A stretch of 64,000 bases of DNA from the NCBI RefSeq assembly GCF_039522525.1, contig NZ_BAAADO010000005.1, positions 218,482-282,481 of the forward strand, in the 5' to 3' direction. The position numbers and the translations under genes were made by a program. Of this stretch, positions 17,169-25,598 are shown piece by piece. Source of the stretch: Salinibacillus aidingensis. Lineage in GTDB: Bacteria; Bacillota; Bacilli; Bacillales; Alkalibacillaceae. The notes under the pieces were generated by a model. That model was not told the DNA's origin, did not search any database, and worked only from the letters and a program-made list of their open reading frames with translations. The number at the start of each line of letters is the position of its first letter. Position 1 is the first letter of the stretch.

Positions 17169-18659
17169 ATGAAAAATTATAATTACAAACGGAAGCTTAA
17201 GAGGTTAAATGACGTAAAAATGCAGAGAACCAAAAAGATGATTGCTTCATCAGCCGTTGCTACATATTTGGTTGTGGGGACCCCGGGAGCCCCATTAGGG
17301 AATCTGTTAATTGATCCCAGCTACACGGTTGAAGCAGCAAGCCTGTCCGATGTGAAATTATTAAACGATGTTTCTGTTGATGCTAAGTTAACGGAGCAAT
17401 CGTCATCCTACACTCTTTCTTTAGGAATGACGGGAACAGGAGCGGCGGATGCTGAAATTTTAACTCCAAATCGAACGGTTGTATTTTATGCACCTGAATT
17501 GGCAGGGAAACTGACAGCAGATGGTACTGCCGATGTATCTGTAGAGATTTTACCAATTGCGATGGAAGACTTACCAGCTTTAGATTCTGCTATCAGTGAT
17601 CTAACCGCGAATTTAAATAAGTTAACTAAGGGTCTGGAATCCGGGATTGATGGAGCGGTTAATGACACGCCTATAGCTAATCTGGTTAAAGTTAATGGTT
17701 TAAAAGAGCTGAATAAAGCTATTGATAATTTTAATCATTTAGATGAATCTTTAAATGGTTTGTCAAAATACCAGGATTCAGTGTCTGCTACTGTAAACCC
17801 TGATGGAACAGTTGTTGTTGAATTCTCTGATGGATTAGGAAACCATCTGGCGCCATTAATACAGGATGTCGTAAAATCAGCTGTTCAGGATGTTCTGAAA
17901 GCAGTGGATAATATAGACGTTGAATTGCTAAGCGGAGACCCAACAGGAATGTTGAGTGGTTCATTAAATGGATTTGTTATCGATCCAATTGTTGAACCTT
18001 TAATTGGAGCTGTAACGAAAAGCGCAAACGACGTTGTTGATCAATTATTAAGTAATACCACAGTTATTACAAACGAATTGGCAGGAGCACAAGTGATTGG
18101 AAACACCACTGTAAATGTTGATGTAAGTGTGGAAAAACCAGCAGGAGTTGATGGAAGTACAAAAGTATTTGCAGCAGGCTTAACCGACTCGACTATTGAT
18201 GTCCCATTACTTAGTAGTTTGTCTGATAGTACAGAAGTTACATTTAATGAAGATGATGATACGGACGCCGACGCCGATGCGGACGCTGACGCGGATGCCG
18301 ATGCTGACGCGGATGCGGACGCTGACGCGGATGCCGATGCTGACGCGGATGCGGATGCGGATGCGGACGCCGATGCAGATGCGGACGCCGATGCAGATGC
18401 GGACGCCGATGCAGATGCGGACGCCGATGCAGATGCCGATGCGGATGCTGACGCGGATGCGGATGCCGATGCGGATGCTGACGCGGATGCGGATGCGGAC
18501 GCCGATGCAGACACCGGCACGGATATTAGCCAAGATGTTACAGGAGATACAGAGCTTCCGGATACAGCAACAGGCATGTGGACGACAGGTTTAATAGGTG
18601 CGGGTGCTGTTCTTGCTGGTATTCTTGCCCGACTTTTTGCCAGACGTAAGAGTTCATGA
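17169..18659 (+). CDS. Cell-wall surface protein with (Asp-Ala)41 tract and LPDTA sorting signal
   Basis: 496 residues. A long basic N-region and hydrophobic core lead to a likely signal cleavage after TVEA (about residue 56). Residues 57-365 form an acidic domain rich in Asp, Val and Thr that I do not recognise. Residues 366-447 are 41 uninterrupted Asp-Ala dipeptides. The C-terminus has the sorting motif LPDTA (463-467), a hydrophobic stretch (472-488) and the basic tail RRKSS. LPNTA-like motifs are used by class D sortases, and such a sortase is encoded at 20405-20989. The start at 17169 follows GGGAGGAA. The (Asp-Ala) tract should be an extended, highly charged stalk, analogous in layout to the Ser-Asp stalks of staphylococcal Sdr proteins. 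Confidence 0.85.
   Translation: MKNYNYKRKLKRLNDVKMQRTKKMIASSAVATYLVVGTPGAPLGNLLIDPSYTVEAASLSDVKLLNDVSVDAKLTEQSSSYTLSLGMTGTGAADAEILTPNRTVVFYAPELAGKLTADGTADVSVEILPIAMEDLPALDSAISDLTANLNKLTKGLESGIDGAVNDTPIANLVKVNGLKELNKAIDNFNHLDESLNGLSKYQDSVSATVNPDGTVVVEFSDGLGNHLAPLIQDVVKSAVQDVLKAVDNIDVELLSGDPTGMLSGSLNGFVIDPIVEPLIGAVTKSANDVVDQLLSNTTVITNELAGAQVIGNTTVNVDVSVEKPAGVDGSTKVFAAGLTDSTIDVPLLSSLSDSTEVTFNEDDDTDADADADADADADADADADADADADADADADADADADADADADADADADADADADADADADADADADADADADADADADADADTGTDISQDVTGDTELPDTATGMWTTGLIGAGAVLAGILARLFARRKSS
18264..18509 (+). repeat. Hexanucleotide (GAY GCN)41 coding repeat
   Basis: 246 nt in frame, exactly 41 Asp-Ala codon pairs. Synonymous third bases vary (GAC/GAT, GCC/GCT/GCG/GCA) in higher-order blocks, for example an 18-nt unit GACGCCGATGCAGATGCG repeated in tandem from about 18366. 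This points to growth by slippage or unequal crossing-over. Confidence 0.97.
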
Positions 18660-18661
18660 TG

Positions 18662-18692
18662 AGAAGCAAATGCCTTCCGGGTATTTGCTTCT
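18662..18692 (+). terminator. Hairpin between surface-protein gene and next gene
   Basis: AGAAGCAAAT/ATTTGCTTCT stem just after the stop, followed by TACCTTTAAA rather than a solid T-run. Probably a partial attenuator that lets the surface protein be made in excess. Confidence 0.55.
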
Positions 18693-18722
18693 TACCTTTA
18701 AATCGTACCGGGGGTTATGGAT

Positions 18723-20387
18723 ATGGAATCTGTAAAGCCTAGTGAAAAGAAACAATCCTTTCGTGATCAGGCTGACCGTTTATATATGTATATTCGAACA
18801 TCCGATTTTTATCATGAGCTTGTTCATTATCCGTCCGTGCATGTATTTCTCACCGTGGGCTTTCAACACCGTCGTGCTACAGTTTTACATGTCAATAAAA
18901 CAGGATTTGAAGAAACATGGAAAGCACTCGTTAAACAAGCGGAAGGCTCTATTCATCAAACGCCTGATTACTTGAAGGCCGATATTGTTACGCATAAGAA
19001 ACCTATCGACATCCTTTCATTCATTGATTTAATAACGAAAACCAAAAAGAATTATTTCCGTTTTGGCGTTAGTTTGGACAGGAGTTTCCGACAGGCCTTC
19101 CTTGAACAGGAAGTAAACGGAAATGCCATGATTCAGTTTGATTCCAGGAAGAAGCGTGGATATTTAAAAGAGGTAAACATACAGAACTACATCAAAAAAC
19201 ACCGGCCTGACATGAAGCCTGTTGATTTCAGGAAGGTGACGAACCTTTATTTATTTTCAACAAAAGGTTTTTTTATGGATGACAAACGCTGTTATGAGTT
19301 AAAGGATACCTGGCTTGACAATGGGCGCAGAGATACTGGACTGGATGGTGACGAAATTCATGAGCTGGTTACGTCCGGACAAACGTATTTAACGTCTTTA
19401 AATCAGGATAATGGCAAATTTATTTACGGTTATTTTGCATGCTTTGATAAAGAAATTCATTTTTATAATATGTTACGTCATGCCAGTACGGTATATTCCA
19501 TGATTGAAGCTTATGAATTTAACTCAACAGCGGAGGCTGAAAACGCCATAAAACGTGCGCTGCAATTTCTGAAAACAGAGGGGATATATTTTGCTGACAA
19601 ACAAAGGGCCTATGTCGTGGATGGCCCGAATTCAAAAAACAAAGAAATTAAATTAGGTGCAAACGCTGCTGCCATTTTAGCCCTTACAAAGTATACAGAG
19701 GTGTTTGGTGACGATCGATATATGGAACTGGCCCAATCCCTTGCCAAAGGAATGCGGTCCCTGCAAAACGAGGATGGAAGCTTTGTACATGTACTGCAAT
19801 ACCCGTCTCTGACCATAAAAGAGAAATTCCGTATTGTCTATTATGATGGGGAAGCTGCTCTTGCTTTCATGCGGCTGTACAAACTTGATAAGGACCCTCA
19901 GTGGCTGGCGGCTGTAGAAAAAGCCTTTGATTATTTTATACATAATCAATATTGGAAGCACCATGACCATTGGCTAAGCTACTGCACAAATGATTTAACC
20001 ATCTATCGCCCTGAGGAAAGGTACTTTGAGTTTGGGCTGAAAAATACAAAAGACAAATTGAGTTTTATCGAAAAGCGGGAAACCACATATCCCACGTTTT
20101 TAGAACTGACCATAGCTGCATACCAAATGATTAAACGTATGAAAGAACAGGGGTATGATCATTTACTGGACTCTTTTGATGAGGAATATCTGGAGTCTGT
20201 GATCCATAAACGTGCCGAATACCAGCGCAATGGGTTTTTTTATCCTGAACTGGCCATCTATTATAAAAATCCAGCCAGAATTACGGGAAGCTTTTTTATC
20301 AGACATCATTCTTTTCGTACCCGCATAGATGATATTGAACATTATTTATCAGGTTATATTGCTTACTATCAAACCTTTATGGGTTGA
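18723..20387 (+). CDS. Cytoplasmic helical-repeat protein of the sortase locus, unknown
   Basis: 554 residues from the ATG at 18723; an ATG at 18717 is closer to GGGGG than is usual. There is no signal peptide or membrane helix. The N-terminal 200 residues are alpha/beta, with FLTVGFQHRRATVLHVNK. Residues about 210-540 look like an (alpha/alpha)6-type toroid as in glycosidases, epimerases and terpenoid cyclases, with repeated helix pairs such as KLGANAAAILALTKYTEVFG and VYYDGEAALAFMRLYKLDKD. No catalytic signature could be assigned. It lies between the surface protein and its probable sortase and is coupled to the latter, so a role in modifying or preparing the surface protein or a glycan is plausible inference. 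Confidence 0.7.
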   Translation: MESVKPSEKKQSFRDQADRLYMYIRTSDFYHELVHYPSVHVFLTVGFQHRRATVLHVNKTGFEETWKALVKQAEGSIHQTPDYLKADIVTHKKPIDILSFIDLITKTKKNYFRFGVSLDRSFRQAFLEQEVNGNAMIQFDSRKKRGYLKEVNIQNYIKKHRPDMKPVDFRKVTNLYLFSTKGFFMDDKRCYELKDTWLDNGRRDTGLDGDEIHELVTSGQTYLTSLNQDNGKFIYGYFACFDKEIHFYNMLRHASTVYSMIEAYEFNSTAEAENAIKRALQFLKTEGIYFADKQRAYVVDGPNSKNKEIKLGANAAAILALTKYTEVFGDDRYMELAQSLAKGMRSLQNEDGSFVHVLQYPSLTIKEKFRIVYYDGEAALAFMRLYKLDKDPQWLAAVEKAFDYFIHNQYWKHHDHWLSYCTNDLTIYRPEERYFEFGLKNTKDKLSFIEKRETTYPTFLELTIAAYQMIKRMKEQGYDHLLDSFDEEYLESVIHKRAEYQRNGFFYPELAIYYKNPARITGSFFIRHHSFRTRIDDIEHYLSGYIAYYQTFMG

Positions 20388-20404
20388 ATAAGGGGGGATT
20401 CCTA

Positions 20405-20989
20405 TTGAAGTTCCTTAGTAATGTGCTGATTATTACAGGAATCTTATTCATCGGCTATTTCGGCTATCAATTTCTGTCATTCGAAATCGGACAAAATCAG
20501 ACGCTGGCAGAGGCGCAGGTGCTCATCGACCGTTATCAGCAAATGAATGGCAAATCCGGTGGAGAGGCAAACTTTCAAGCAGACCACATGGATGCGTTTG
20601 GTACACTAGAAATTCCGCGTCTGAAAAAAACGATCGGTATTGTAGAAGGGGCAGATGAAGAGGCGCTGGCAAAAGGTGTGGGGCATATGTCACAAACTTC
20701 TTTTCCCGGACAGAATGAACAAATTGTATTATCCGGACACAGGGACACCGTTTTTCGCGATTTTGGGGAACTGAATATCGGTGATCAGTTTGTTGTCCAT
20801 ATGCCTTATGGTGACTACACTTATGAAATTCGTAAAACAGAAATTGTCCCGGAAGATGATACATCGGTTGTAGGAAAAGCAGGTAAGGAGGAGCTCGTTG
20901 TTTCTACGTGCTATCCGTTTCATTATGTCGGAAATGCCCCGGAACGTTTCGTTGCCTATGCCTATCCGGTTGAAAATAGTAAAAAGTGA
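20405..20989 (+). CDS. Class D sortase
   Basis: 194 residues from the TTG at 20405, preferred because AAGGGGGGA lies at the right distance; another in-frame TTG at 20384 overlaps the previous stop. One N-terminal membrane helix (about 4-22) precedes the catalytic domain. His112 (LSGHRDT), Cys169 (VVSTCYP, the TLxTC-type motif) and Arg181 (PERFVAY) form the active site. The transpeptidase cleaves sorting signals between Thr and the following residue and attaches proteins to the wall. The LPDTA protein 1.7 kb upstream is the likely substrate. Confidence 0.9.
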   Translation: MKFLSNVLIITGILFIGYFGYQFLSFEIGQNQTLAEAQVLIDRYQQMNGKSGGEANFQADHMDAFGTLEIPRLKKTIGIVEGADEEALAKGVGHMSQTSFPGQNEQIVLSGHRDTVFRDFGELNIGDQFVVHMPYGDYTYEIRKTEIVPEDDTSVVGKAGKEELVVSTCYPFHYVGNAPERFVAYAYPVENSKK

Positions 20990-21090
20990 TAACATGCGGT
21001 TTGGAATCGTCTGATGGGGGCAGGGCGAATTTAAGGCCTGCTGCAGTGTTTCGTACACAGAAAACCTTAGATCGAAATCAGCCCTTAAAA

Positions 21091-21146
21091 ATTTATCACG
21101 CATTAACTGGCTGTAATACCCCCACTGATGGAAGTTTCCCTTTATA
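21091..21146 (+). repeat. Family 2 repeat, short form (copy 2a)
   Basis: TTTATCACGCATTAACTGG ... CCCCCACTGATGG ... CTTTATA, 56 nt. It joins the left and right ends of the long two-hairpin form seen at 38840, 43350 and 60994. It overlaps the 3' end of the minus-strand permease gene by a few bases. Confidence 0.8.
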
Positions 21147-21912
21147 ATTCTTTACGTTTTAATATTTCAACTGCAGCAAACAGCATTCCGATGATCAGAA
21201 CGATGGTTGTGCCAATAGCCCCCCACATTTCTCCGGTTAAAGTGCCTGTAAAAAGATAGGTACTGATGTAGGAAGAAATATGACCGGGGCTCCAGGTTAG
21301 GATGTGACCGAATGCACTCGTTAAAAGATTGACAAGAACAATCAGTAAAATGGACAAGAATAGAACCATACCCGGGCTCTTAAACCAGGTATTTACAAGG
21401 ACCGCAATCGTTATAAAAAATATCAGATAAATCCCATAGATGAGAAATGCAGTCAGAAATTTATCAAAGCCCAAATCCCCGAATAAAATATTTGTATAAT
21501 ACCACCCGGCCAGCAGTCCTGTGAACAGAGATACCAGGACTAATGTTGAAAGGGCCGCCCATTTTGCCGTGACATAGTTGGCAAACTTAACGGGTTTGGA
21601 CAAAACCAACTCATATACGCCGTTTTTAAGCTCGCCTGCAATCAGTCCCATTGAGATTAAGCCGATAATCAGGATTCCAAGAGAATTCATTTCGTTTATA
21701 CTTAAAAAGAAGGCTTCAGCTGGAGGAGGAGTAGGGATATTGATTTCGGCTCCTTCTGGCATACCACCTGTCGCATCAATAATCTTTGGTAAATAATACA
21801 TCGTGATCTGATCCATAATCCCAAAGATGAAAAAGACAATCGGAACCCAGATCCATTTTATATTACGGGCGTATTCCATCATTTCACGTTTATAAATAAC
21901 CGACCATTTCAT
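21142..21912 (-). CDS. yxlG: ABC-2 permease (YxlG-like)
   Basis: 256 residues with six hydrophobic segments. The pattern SMGLIAGELKNGVYELVLSKPVKFANYVTAKW is the typical ABC-2 permease loop (membrane family 2 and 4). Order and sizes of the three minus-strand genes (65-residue PLDc_N protein, ATPase, permease) match B. subtilis yxlE-yxlF-yxlG, although the sigY gene of that operon is not present here. It overlaps the ATPase gene by 1 nt. It is the membrane half of an exporter of unknown substrate. Confidence 0.85.
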   Translation of the reverse strand: MKWSVIYKREMMEYARNIKWIWVPIVFFIFGIMDQITMYYLPKIIDATGGMPEGAEINIPTPPPAEAFFLSINEMNSLGILIIGLISMGLIAGELKNGVYELVLSKPVKFANYVTAKWAALSTLVLVSLFTGLLAGWYYTNILFGDLGFDKFLTAFLIYGIYLIFFITIAVLVNTWFKSPGMVLFLSILLIVLVNLLTSAFGHILTWSPGHISSYISTYLFTGTLTGEMWGAIGTTIVLIIGMLFAAVEILKRKEL

Positions 21913-22820
21913 CAGGAATTCACCACCTTCATAAACACATCTTCCAATGTTGTTTTCGCCTGCTCAAATTTGGTAAGCGGCCACTCATTTACAGTAACGA
22001 GCTGTAATATCTCTTTCCTCGCTTCATCCATGTCACGTACGACAACTTCTACTCCTTGTCCAACCGGGCGTACATGCTGAATGGACGATAGGTTTTCCAG
22101 TTCTGATTCCAGATTCTCCGGATAGACAGCAAAATTTAATTGTATTTTTCCGGTTTGATCCAGATGATTCAGTTTTTCCAGTGATCCGTGTTCCACAAGC
22201 TCTCCGTTGTGAAGCATCAGCAGTTCATCACTGACTTCCTCTGCGTCATTTAAAATGTGAGTCGAGAACAAAATGGTCGATTCCTTTTTCAGTTCCCGCA
22301 TAAGGTCCAAAACTTCACGCCTTCCGATCGGATCAAGGGCTGAAACAGGTTCATCAAGGATAATCAGCTTAGGATCATTTATGAGAGCCTGAGCGATTCC
22401 CAGACGCTGCTTCATTCCCCCTGAATATTTTTTGATTCTCTGCTTTTTCGCATCCTCCAAACCAACTCTCTTAAGTAATTCATTGGCACGCTCCGTGGCT
22501 TCTGCTTTGGTTAAGTAGGAAAGCTGTCCAACGTAAACGAGAAATTCTAATCCACTCATCCAATTATGAAAGGAAGGAAACTGCGGCAGGTAGCCTGTGT
22601 ATTGACGAATGTCTTCAGATAGGGACTGCTGATCAAAACTGATTTGCCCATCAGTCGGACGGCTAAATCCAGCGAGCATACGAAGCGTCGTCGTCTTCCC
22701 GGCGCCATTAGGACCGAGGAGTGCTACACATGTTCCAGGCTGTAATTCAAAGGACACATCGCTGACCACTGTTTTTCCATCAAATGCTTTCGTTAATCCC
22801 TGAACATCCATTAACGACAT
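21912..22820 (-). CDS. yxlF: ABC transporter ATP-binding protein (YxlF-like)
   Basis: 302 residues from the ATG at 22820, which follows GGAGGCAATAGAC; longer in-frame starts lack a ribosome site. Walker A GPNGAGKTTT, Q-loop YLPQFPSFHNWMS, signature YSGGMKQRLGIAQAL, Walker B LIILDEPVSALDP and switch His in FSTHILNDAEEV are all visible. A C-terminal domain (about 220-302) is of the CcmA/DrrA regulatory type. It pairs with the permease whose gene overlaps its stop. Confidence 0.9.
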   Translation of the reverse strand: MSLMDVQGLTKAFDGKTVVSDVSFELQPGTCVALLGPNGAGKTTTLRMLAGFSRPTDGQISFDQQSLSEDIRQYTGYLPQFPSFHNWMSGLEFLVYVGQLSYLTKAEATERANELLKRVGLEDAKKQRIKKYSGGMKQRLGIAQALINDPKLIILDEPVSALDPIGRREVLDLMRELKKESTILFSTHILNDAEEVSDELLMLHNGELVEHGSLEKLNHLDQTGKIQLNFAVYPENLESELENLSSIQHVRPVGQGVEVVVRDMDEARKEILQLVTVNEWPLTKFEQAKTTLEDVFMKVVNS

Positions 22821-22822
22821 GT

Positions 22823-23011
22823 CTATTGCCTCCTTCCAAAAACAAAGTAAAGTACAGGTCCCAAGATACTTATAAAAATACAAACAACTGCCCATACCCA
22901 TTTCGGGCCATTGGTCTCATCAATTCGTATTAAATCAATAAGTGCGACAATCATCAAAATCAATTCCACAATGAGCAGGGGAGCGATTAATGCCCAGTTT
23001 ATGTCCGGCAT
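22823..23011 (-). CDS. yxlE: PLDc_N-domain small membrane protein (YxlE-like)
   Basis: 62 residues from the ATG at 23011 (AAAGGAG is 9 nt upstream; a preceding ATG at 23020 abuts that site). Two hydrophobic helices (about 6-25 and 36-54) carry the PLDc_N pattern: IALIDLIRIDETNGPKWVWAVV, then a Pro-x-Leu-Tyr-Phe-x-Phe-Gly-Arg motif at the C-terminus. Such proteins often accompany ABC exporters. In B. subtilis YxlE is a negative element of the sigY operon. Here only 2 nt separate its stop from the ATPase start codon. Confidence 0.82.
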   Translation of the reverse strand: MPDINWALIAPLLIVELILMIVALIDLIRIDETNGPKWVWAVVCIFISILGPVLYFVFGRRQ

Positions 23012-23107
23012 GTCACTCATCTCCTTTCTTTACATTTACGTTTTCCCATTTGGATAGGTTTCATAAAGTTATGCAGTTAGCAGTTCAACCCAAAAAAGCT
23101 CCCAGTC

Positions 23108-23130
23108 TAATCCAATTTATGATTGGATTA
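23108..23130 (-). terminator. Terminator of the LysM-protein gene
   Basis: On the minus strand TAATCCAAT/ATTGGATTA pairs around the stop codon, then GACTGGGAGCTTTTTTG supplies a T-run about 15 nt on. Confidence 0.5.
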
Positions 23131-25066
23131 AACCGGCAGCGATTTGGACTTGTTCCTGATGGCGGGGGTTTATTTGTCCATCCTTGTGGCGAGTGCTGTT
23201 TTTAAAATGAATGTCGGTATGCCCGTTGAAATGATTATCTTTTATATATTGAACATCATGGGGCATGGATGTCATGGACCCGGCGATTTTATGACCGTTC
23301 ACTTCTACCAGCACAGCACGCTCCTTCCAACTGAAAGATCCTCCCCATACTTCTTTAATAATGGCTGTATCTTTAGCAGTTGCGGGCTCAACGTCGGCGT
23401 GGTTGGCCCCTATCGTGCGGGTGACATAAAAGGATTTTCCTGTAGCAAAGTCGGTAACCTTTGCTGTTGAATCAATCGTAAAGACGTATTGTGCTTCTGT
23501 CCACCAATCTAAAAATTCACCATGTTTTTCGCTGACCGTTGGCTGTACGGCGATTTCATGCACAGGTATACGGAGCTCCTGTCCAATGGATAAAGCTGAC
23601 TGGGTGGTCAGGTTGTTGGCTCTTAACAGCTCTGCTTGGGGAATGCCGTATTCTTTACTTAAAGCCCAAATGTTATCTCCTGCTTCTACAGTGTGTGTTT
23701 TATAGACAATTCGATTTTGCGTAGTTGCTGCCGTTTCATTAAGTCTTAACGTCTGGCCAATGTACAGGGTGTCACTTGTTAAATGGTTAATGGACTTAAG
23801 CTCACTCACACTTAAACCAAAACGATTTCCTATAGAGGATAAAGAATCCCCGGACTGTACTGTATAAATGACCGGTCGGTTGGCAGCCTGCTCAGCTTCT
23901 GTTTGCGTATTCTGCATATCACTTTCTGTTACAGGGGCGTTATCTGGTATAGTTAAAATCTGTCCTGCCCGAATCGTATCAGAAGTTAGCCCGTTTGCTT
24001 CCTTAATAGCGTCTACTGTTGTGTTGTGAAAGGAAGCAATCCCGATGAGTGTGTCTCCGGATTTTACCGTGTAGGTATCCAGTTCGTCATCGGTTAAGAC
24101 TGGCTGCTTAATTTGTGTTTCAGCACCAGGGATGGTGAGCTCCTGTCCAACACGAATGAGGTCAGATGATAATCCGTTTGTTTGTTTAATTTGATCGACT
24201 GTCGTTCCAAACTTTTTCGCAATGAGTGAAAGGGAATCTCCAGCCTGCACAGTATAGTTGACAGTTTGAGCGGACTGAGTAGGACTTTCCGTATCCTGAG
24301 CTTTTGGAATCGCCAGTGTTTGTCCAATCACTATTGTATATGAACTCAGACCATTTGCATGTTGGAGCTGATCCACTGAAACTCCGTATTGATTCGCGAT
24401 CCCGTAGAGCGTTTCTCCGGCCTCAACGGTGTGGGAGGTATCAACCAAAACTGGTCGGGGAGCTGCTTCCTCTTCCGCCTGGATCGAAGTCGGAATCAGC
24501 AGGGTCTGACCTGCAAAAATGGTTGGCTCATGTAAATGATTGGCCTTCATAATCACATCAACGTTCGTTTGATGGTCCCTGGCAATACGATAAAGGGTAT
24601 CACCGGCTTTAACGGTGTAGGATGCTGCCGGAATCGTTAAGGACTGGCCGGCTTTAATCGTATCGCCCGGAAGATTGTTTGCAGCTTTTATATCATCAAC
24701 ATCAATATCGTATTTTTGAGCGATGGAAAAAAGGGTATCCCCGCTTTCGATGGTATAAGTTAAGTTTTGATTTTCCACCTTGGTAATGCTGCTTGCTTCA
24801 ACAGGGTTTGCAAACATCCCTTGTGTCAGAGGAATGGAGGCAATAATCATGGAACCGAGCATTACCTTAACAACATTTACTCTCAGATTAGGAACCTTTG
24901 TCCGTAGATAGTGAATAGCCCCTTTTTTTAAATCTGTTTCCAAATTCGAATCATCCTTGGTTCCTAATTCTTTTGCAAATTCTGTCTGATTTGGTTCAAG
25001 ATATAAAATGACGTTATAACCATCTTTTGTCTGTTCTAATCTATGGTGTTGAAACATGATGTTCAT
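23117..25066 (-). CDS. Seven-LysM peptidoglycan-binding protein with conserved C-terminal domain
   Basis: 649 residues. The first 65 or so are a folded-looking cytoplasmic or pre-signal domain (DGYNVILYLEPNQTEFAKELG). A hydrophobic helix (about 72-92, ending near VEASS) could be a membrane anchor or an internal signal. Seven LysM modules follow (YTIESGDTLFSIA, YTVKAGDTLYRIA, HTVEAGETLYGIA, YTVQAGDSLSLIA, YTVKSGDTLIGIA, YTVQSGDSLSSIG, HTVEAGDNIWALS). The last 130 residues contain TRTIGANHADVEPATAKDTA, WGGSFSWKERAVLVEVNG and FNGHTDIHFKNSTRH, a module common behind LysM repeats in spore-forming Firmicutes. It should bind peptidoglycan or spore cortex. No catalytic site was recognised. Confidence 0.88.
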   Translation of the reverse strand: MNIMFQHHRLEQTKDGYNVILYLEPNQTEFAKELGTKDDSNLETDLKKGAIHYLRTKVPNLRVNVVKVMLGSMIIASIPLTQGMFANPVEASSITKVENQNLTYTIESGDTLFSIAQKYDIDVDDIKAANNLPGDTIKAGQSLTIPAASYTVKAGDTLYRIARDHQTNVDVIMKANHLHEPTIFAGQTLLIPTSIQAEEEAAPRPVLVDTSHTVEAGETLYGIANQYGVSVDQLQHANGLSSYTIVIGQTLAIPKAQDTESPTQSAQTVNYTVQAGDSLSLIAKKFGTTVDQIKQTNGLSSDLIRVGQELTIPGAETQIKQPVLTDDELDTYTVKSGDTLIGIASFHNTTVDAIKEANGLTSDTIRAGQILTIPDNAPVTESDMQNTQTEAEQAANRPVIYTVQSGDSLSSIGNRFGLSVSELKSINHLTSDTLYIGQTLRLNETAATTQNRIVYKTHTVEAGDNIWALSKEYGIPQAELLRANNLTTQSALSIGQELRIPVHEIAVQPTVSEKHGEFLDWWTEAQYVFTIDSTAKVTDFATGKSFYVTRTIGANHADVEPATAKDTAIIKEVWGGSFSWKERAVLVEVNGHKIAGSMTSMPHDVQYIKDNHFNGHTDIHFKNSTRHKDGQINPRHQEQVQIAAGLIQS

Positions 25067-25134
25067 TCTCCCCTTCTTAAGTGGATGGTACTTTTATTGT
25101 TACCACTAATGAAGGGGTTGAAAGGGCTAAAATA

Positions 25135-25326
25135 TTGGAAATGCAGTGGCTGAAAATGGGAAAAATGCAAGAAATTATTCTGGATGTTCAGGCTATTATT
25201 AAAAGAGGAATCATAAATAAAGCAGAGGCGGATTGTTTAAATAATTTTGTTTTGATTACGGATGGTGTTTGCACGATCTTAAATAAAAAAGAAACCCTGA
25301 AATCAGGGTTTCTTTCAAGTTTATAG
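25135..25326 (+). CDS. Possible small orphan protein
   Basis: 63 residues from TTG at 25135, which follows AAAGGG by 8 nt; no better start exists. The sequence (MQEIILDVQAIIKRGIINKA and so on) looks amphipathic and helical, but the last 13 codons run through the tRNA terminator hairpin, which argues against it. No family is recognised. Kept as a weak candidate only. Confidence 0.25.
   Translation: MEMQWLKMGKMQEIILDVQAIIKRGIINKAEADCLNNFVLITDGVCTILNKKETLKSGFLSSL
25280..25312 (-). terminator. Terminator of the tRNA-Ala gene
   Basis: 10-bp stem GAAACCCTGA/TCAGGGTTTC; on the minus strand it is followed by TTTTTTATTT. Confidence 0.9.
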
Positions 25327-25327
25327 A

Positions 25328-25400
25328 TGGAGCATAGCGGGCTCGAACCGCTGACCTCTACACTGCCAGTGTAGCGCTCTCCCAACTGAGCTAATGCCCC
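25328..25400 (-). tRNA. tRNA-Ala (GGC)
   Basis: On the minus strand a 73-nt cloverleaf starts GGGGCATTAGCTCAG. The anticodon arm is CTACA-CTGGCAG-TGTAG (anticodon GGC), the T arm GCGGTTCGAGCCCGC, and the acceptor end ATGCTCC with discriminator A. CCA is not encoded. It is a single tRNA gene with its own terminator. Confidence 0.95.
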
Positions 25401-25458
25401 GTGTTTTTCAGCGATTATTATTTTAACTTGATTTTTGGAGTTTGTAAAGGATTTAATC

Positions 25459-25490
25459 ATAAAAAATAGCGGCTGATATTGATCAGCCGC
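25459..25490 (-). terminator. Minus-strand terminator
   Basis: GCGGCTGAT/ATCAGCCGC with a 4-nt loop; on the minus strand it is followed by TATTTTTTAT. It would end a transcript coming from yfhE. Confidence 0.75.
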
Positions 25491-25503
25491 AAAATCGAGT
25501 CAA

Positions 25504-25585
25504 TGATTGTCAATGGGGACTATATGGTTAAAGGGGAGGAATCTCTTGCCGATCTAAATCGACAAACATAGATCATTGACAATCA
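25504..25585. repeat. Spaced inverted repeat beside the DnaA-box cluster
   Basis: TGATTGTCAATG at 25504-25515 and its exact complement CATTGACAATCA at 25574-25585 flank a 58-nt segment with no gene. Function unknown. Confidence 0.6.
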
Positions 25586-25598
25586 CTTATTAACATTA

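Noticed and set aside
18041..18577. Long minus-strand frame reading Ser-Ala repeats, and Arg-Ile or Met-Arg/Thr frames on both strands over the same tract
   Set aside because: They are mirror images of the Asp-Ala codon repeat; no ribosome site and no composition beyond the repeat.
25188..25460. Minus-strand frame of 90 codons
   Set aside because: It runs through the tRNA-Ala gene and its terminator.
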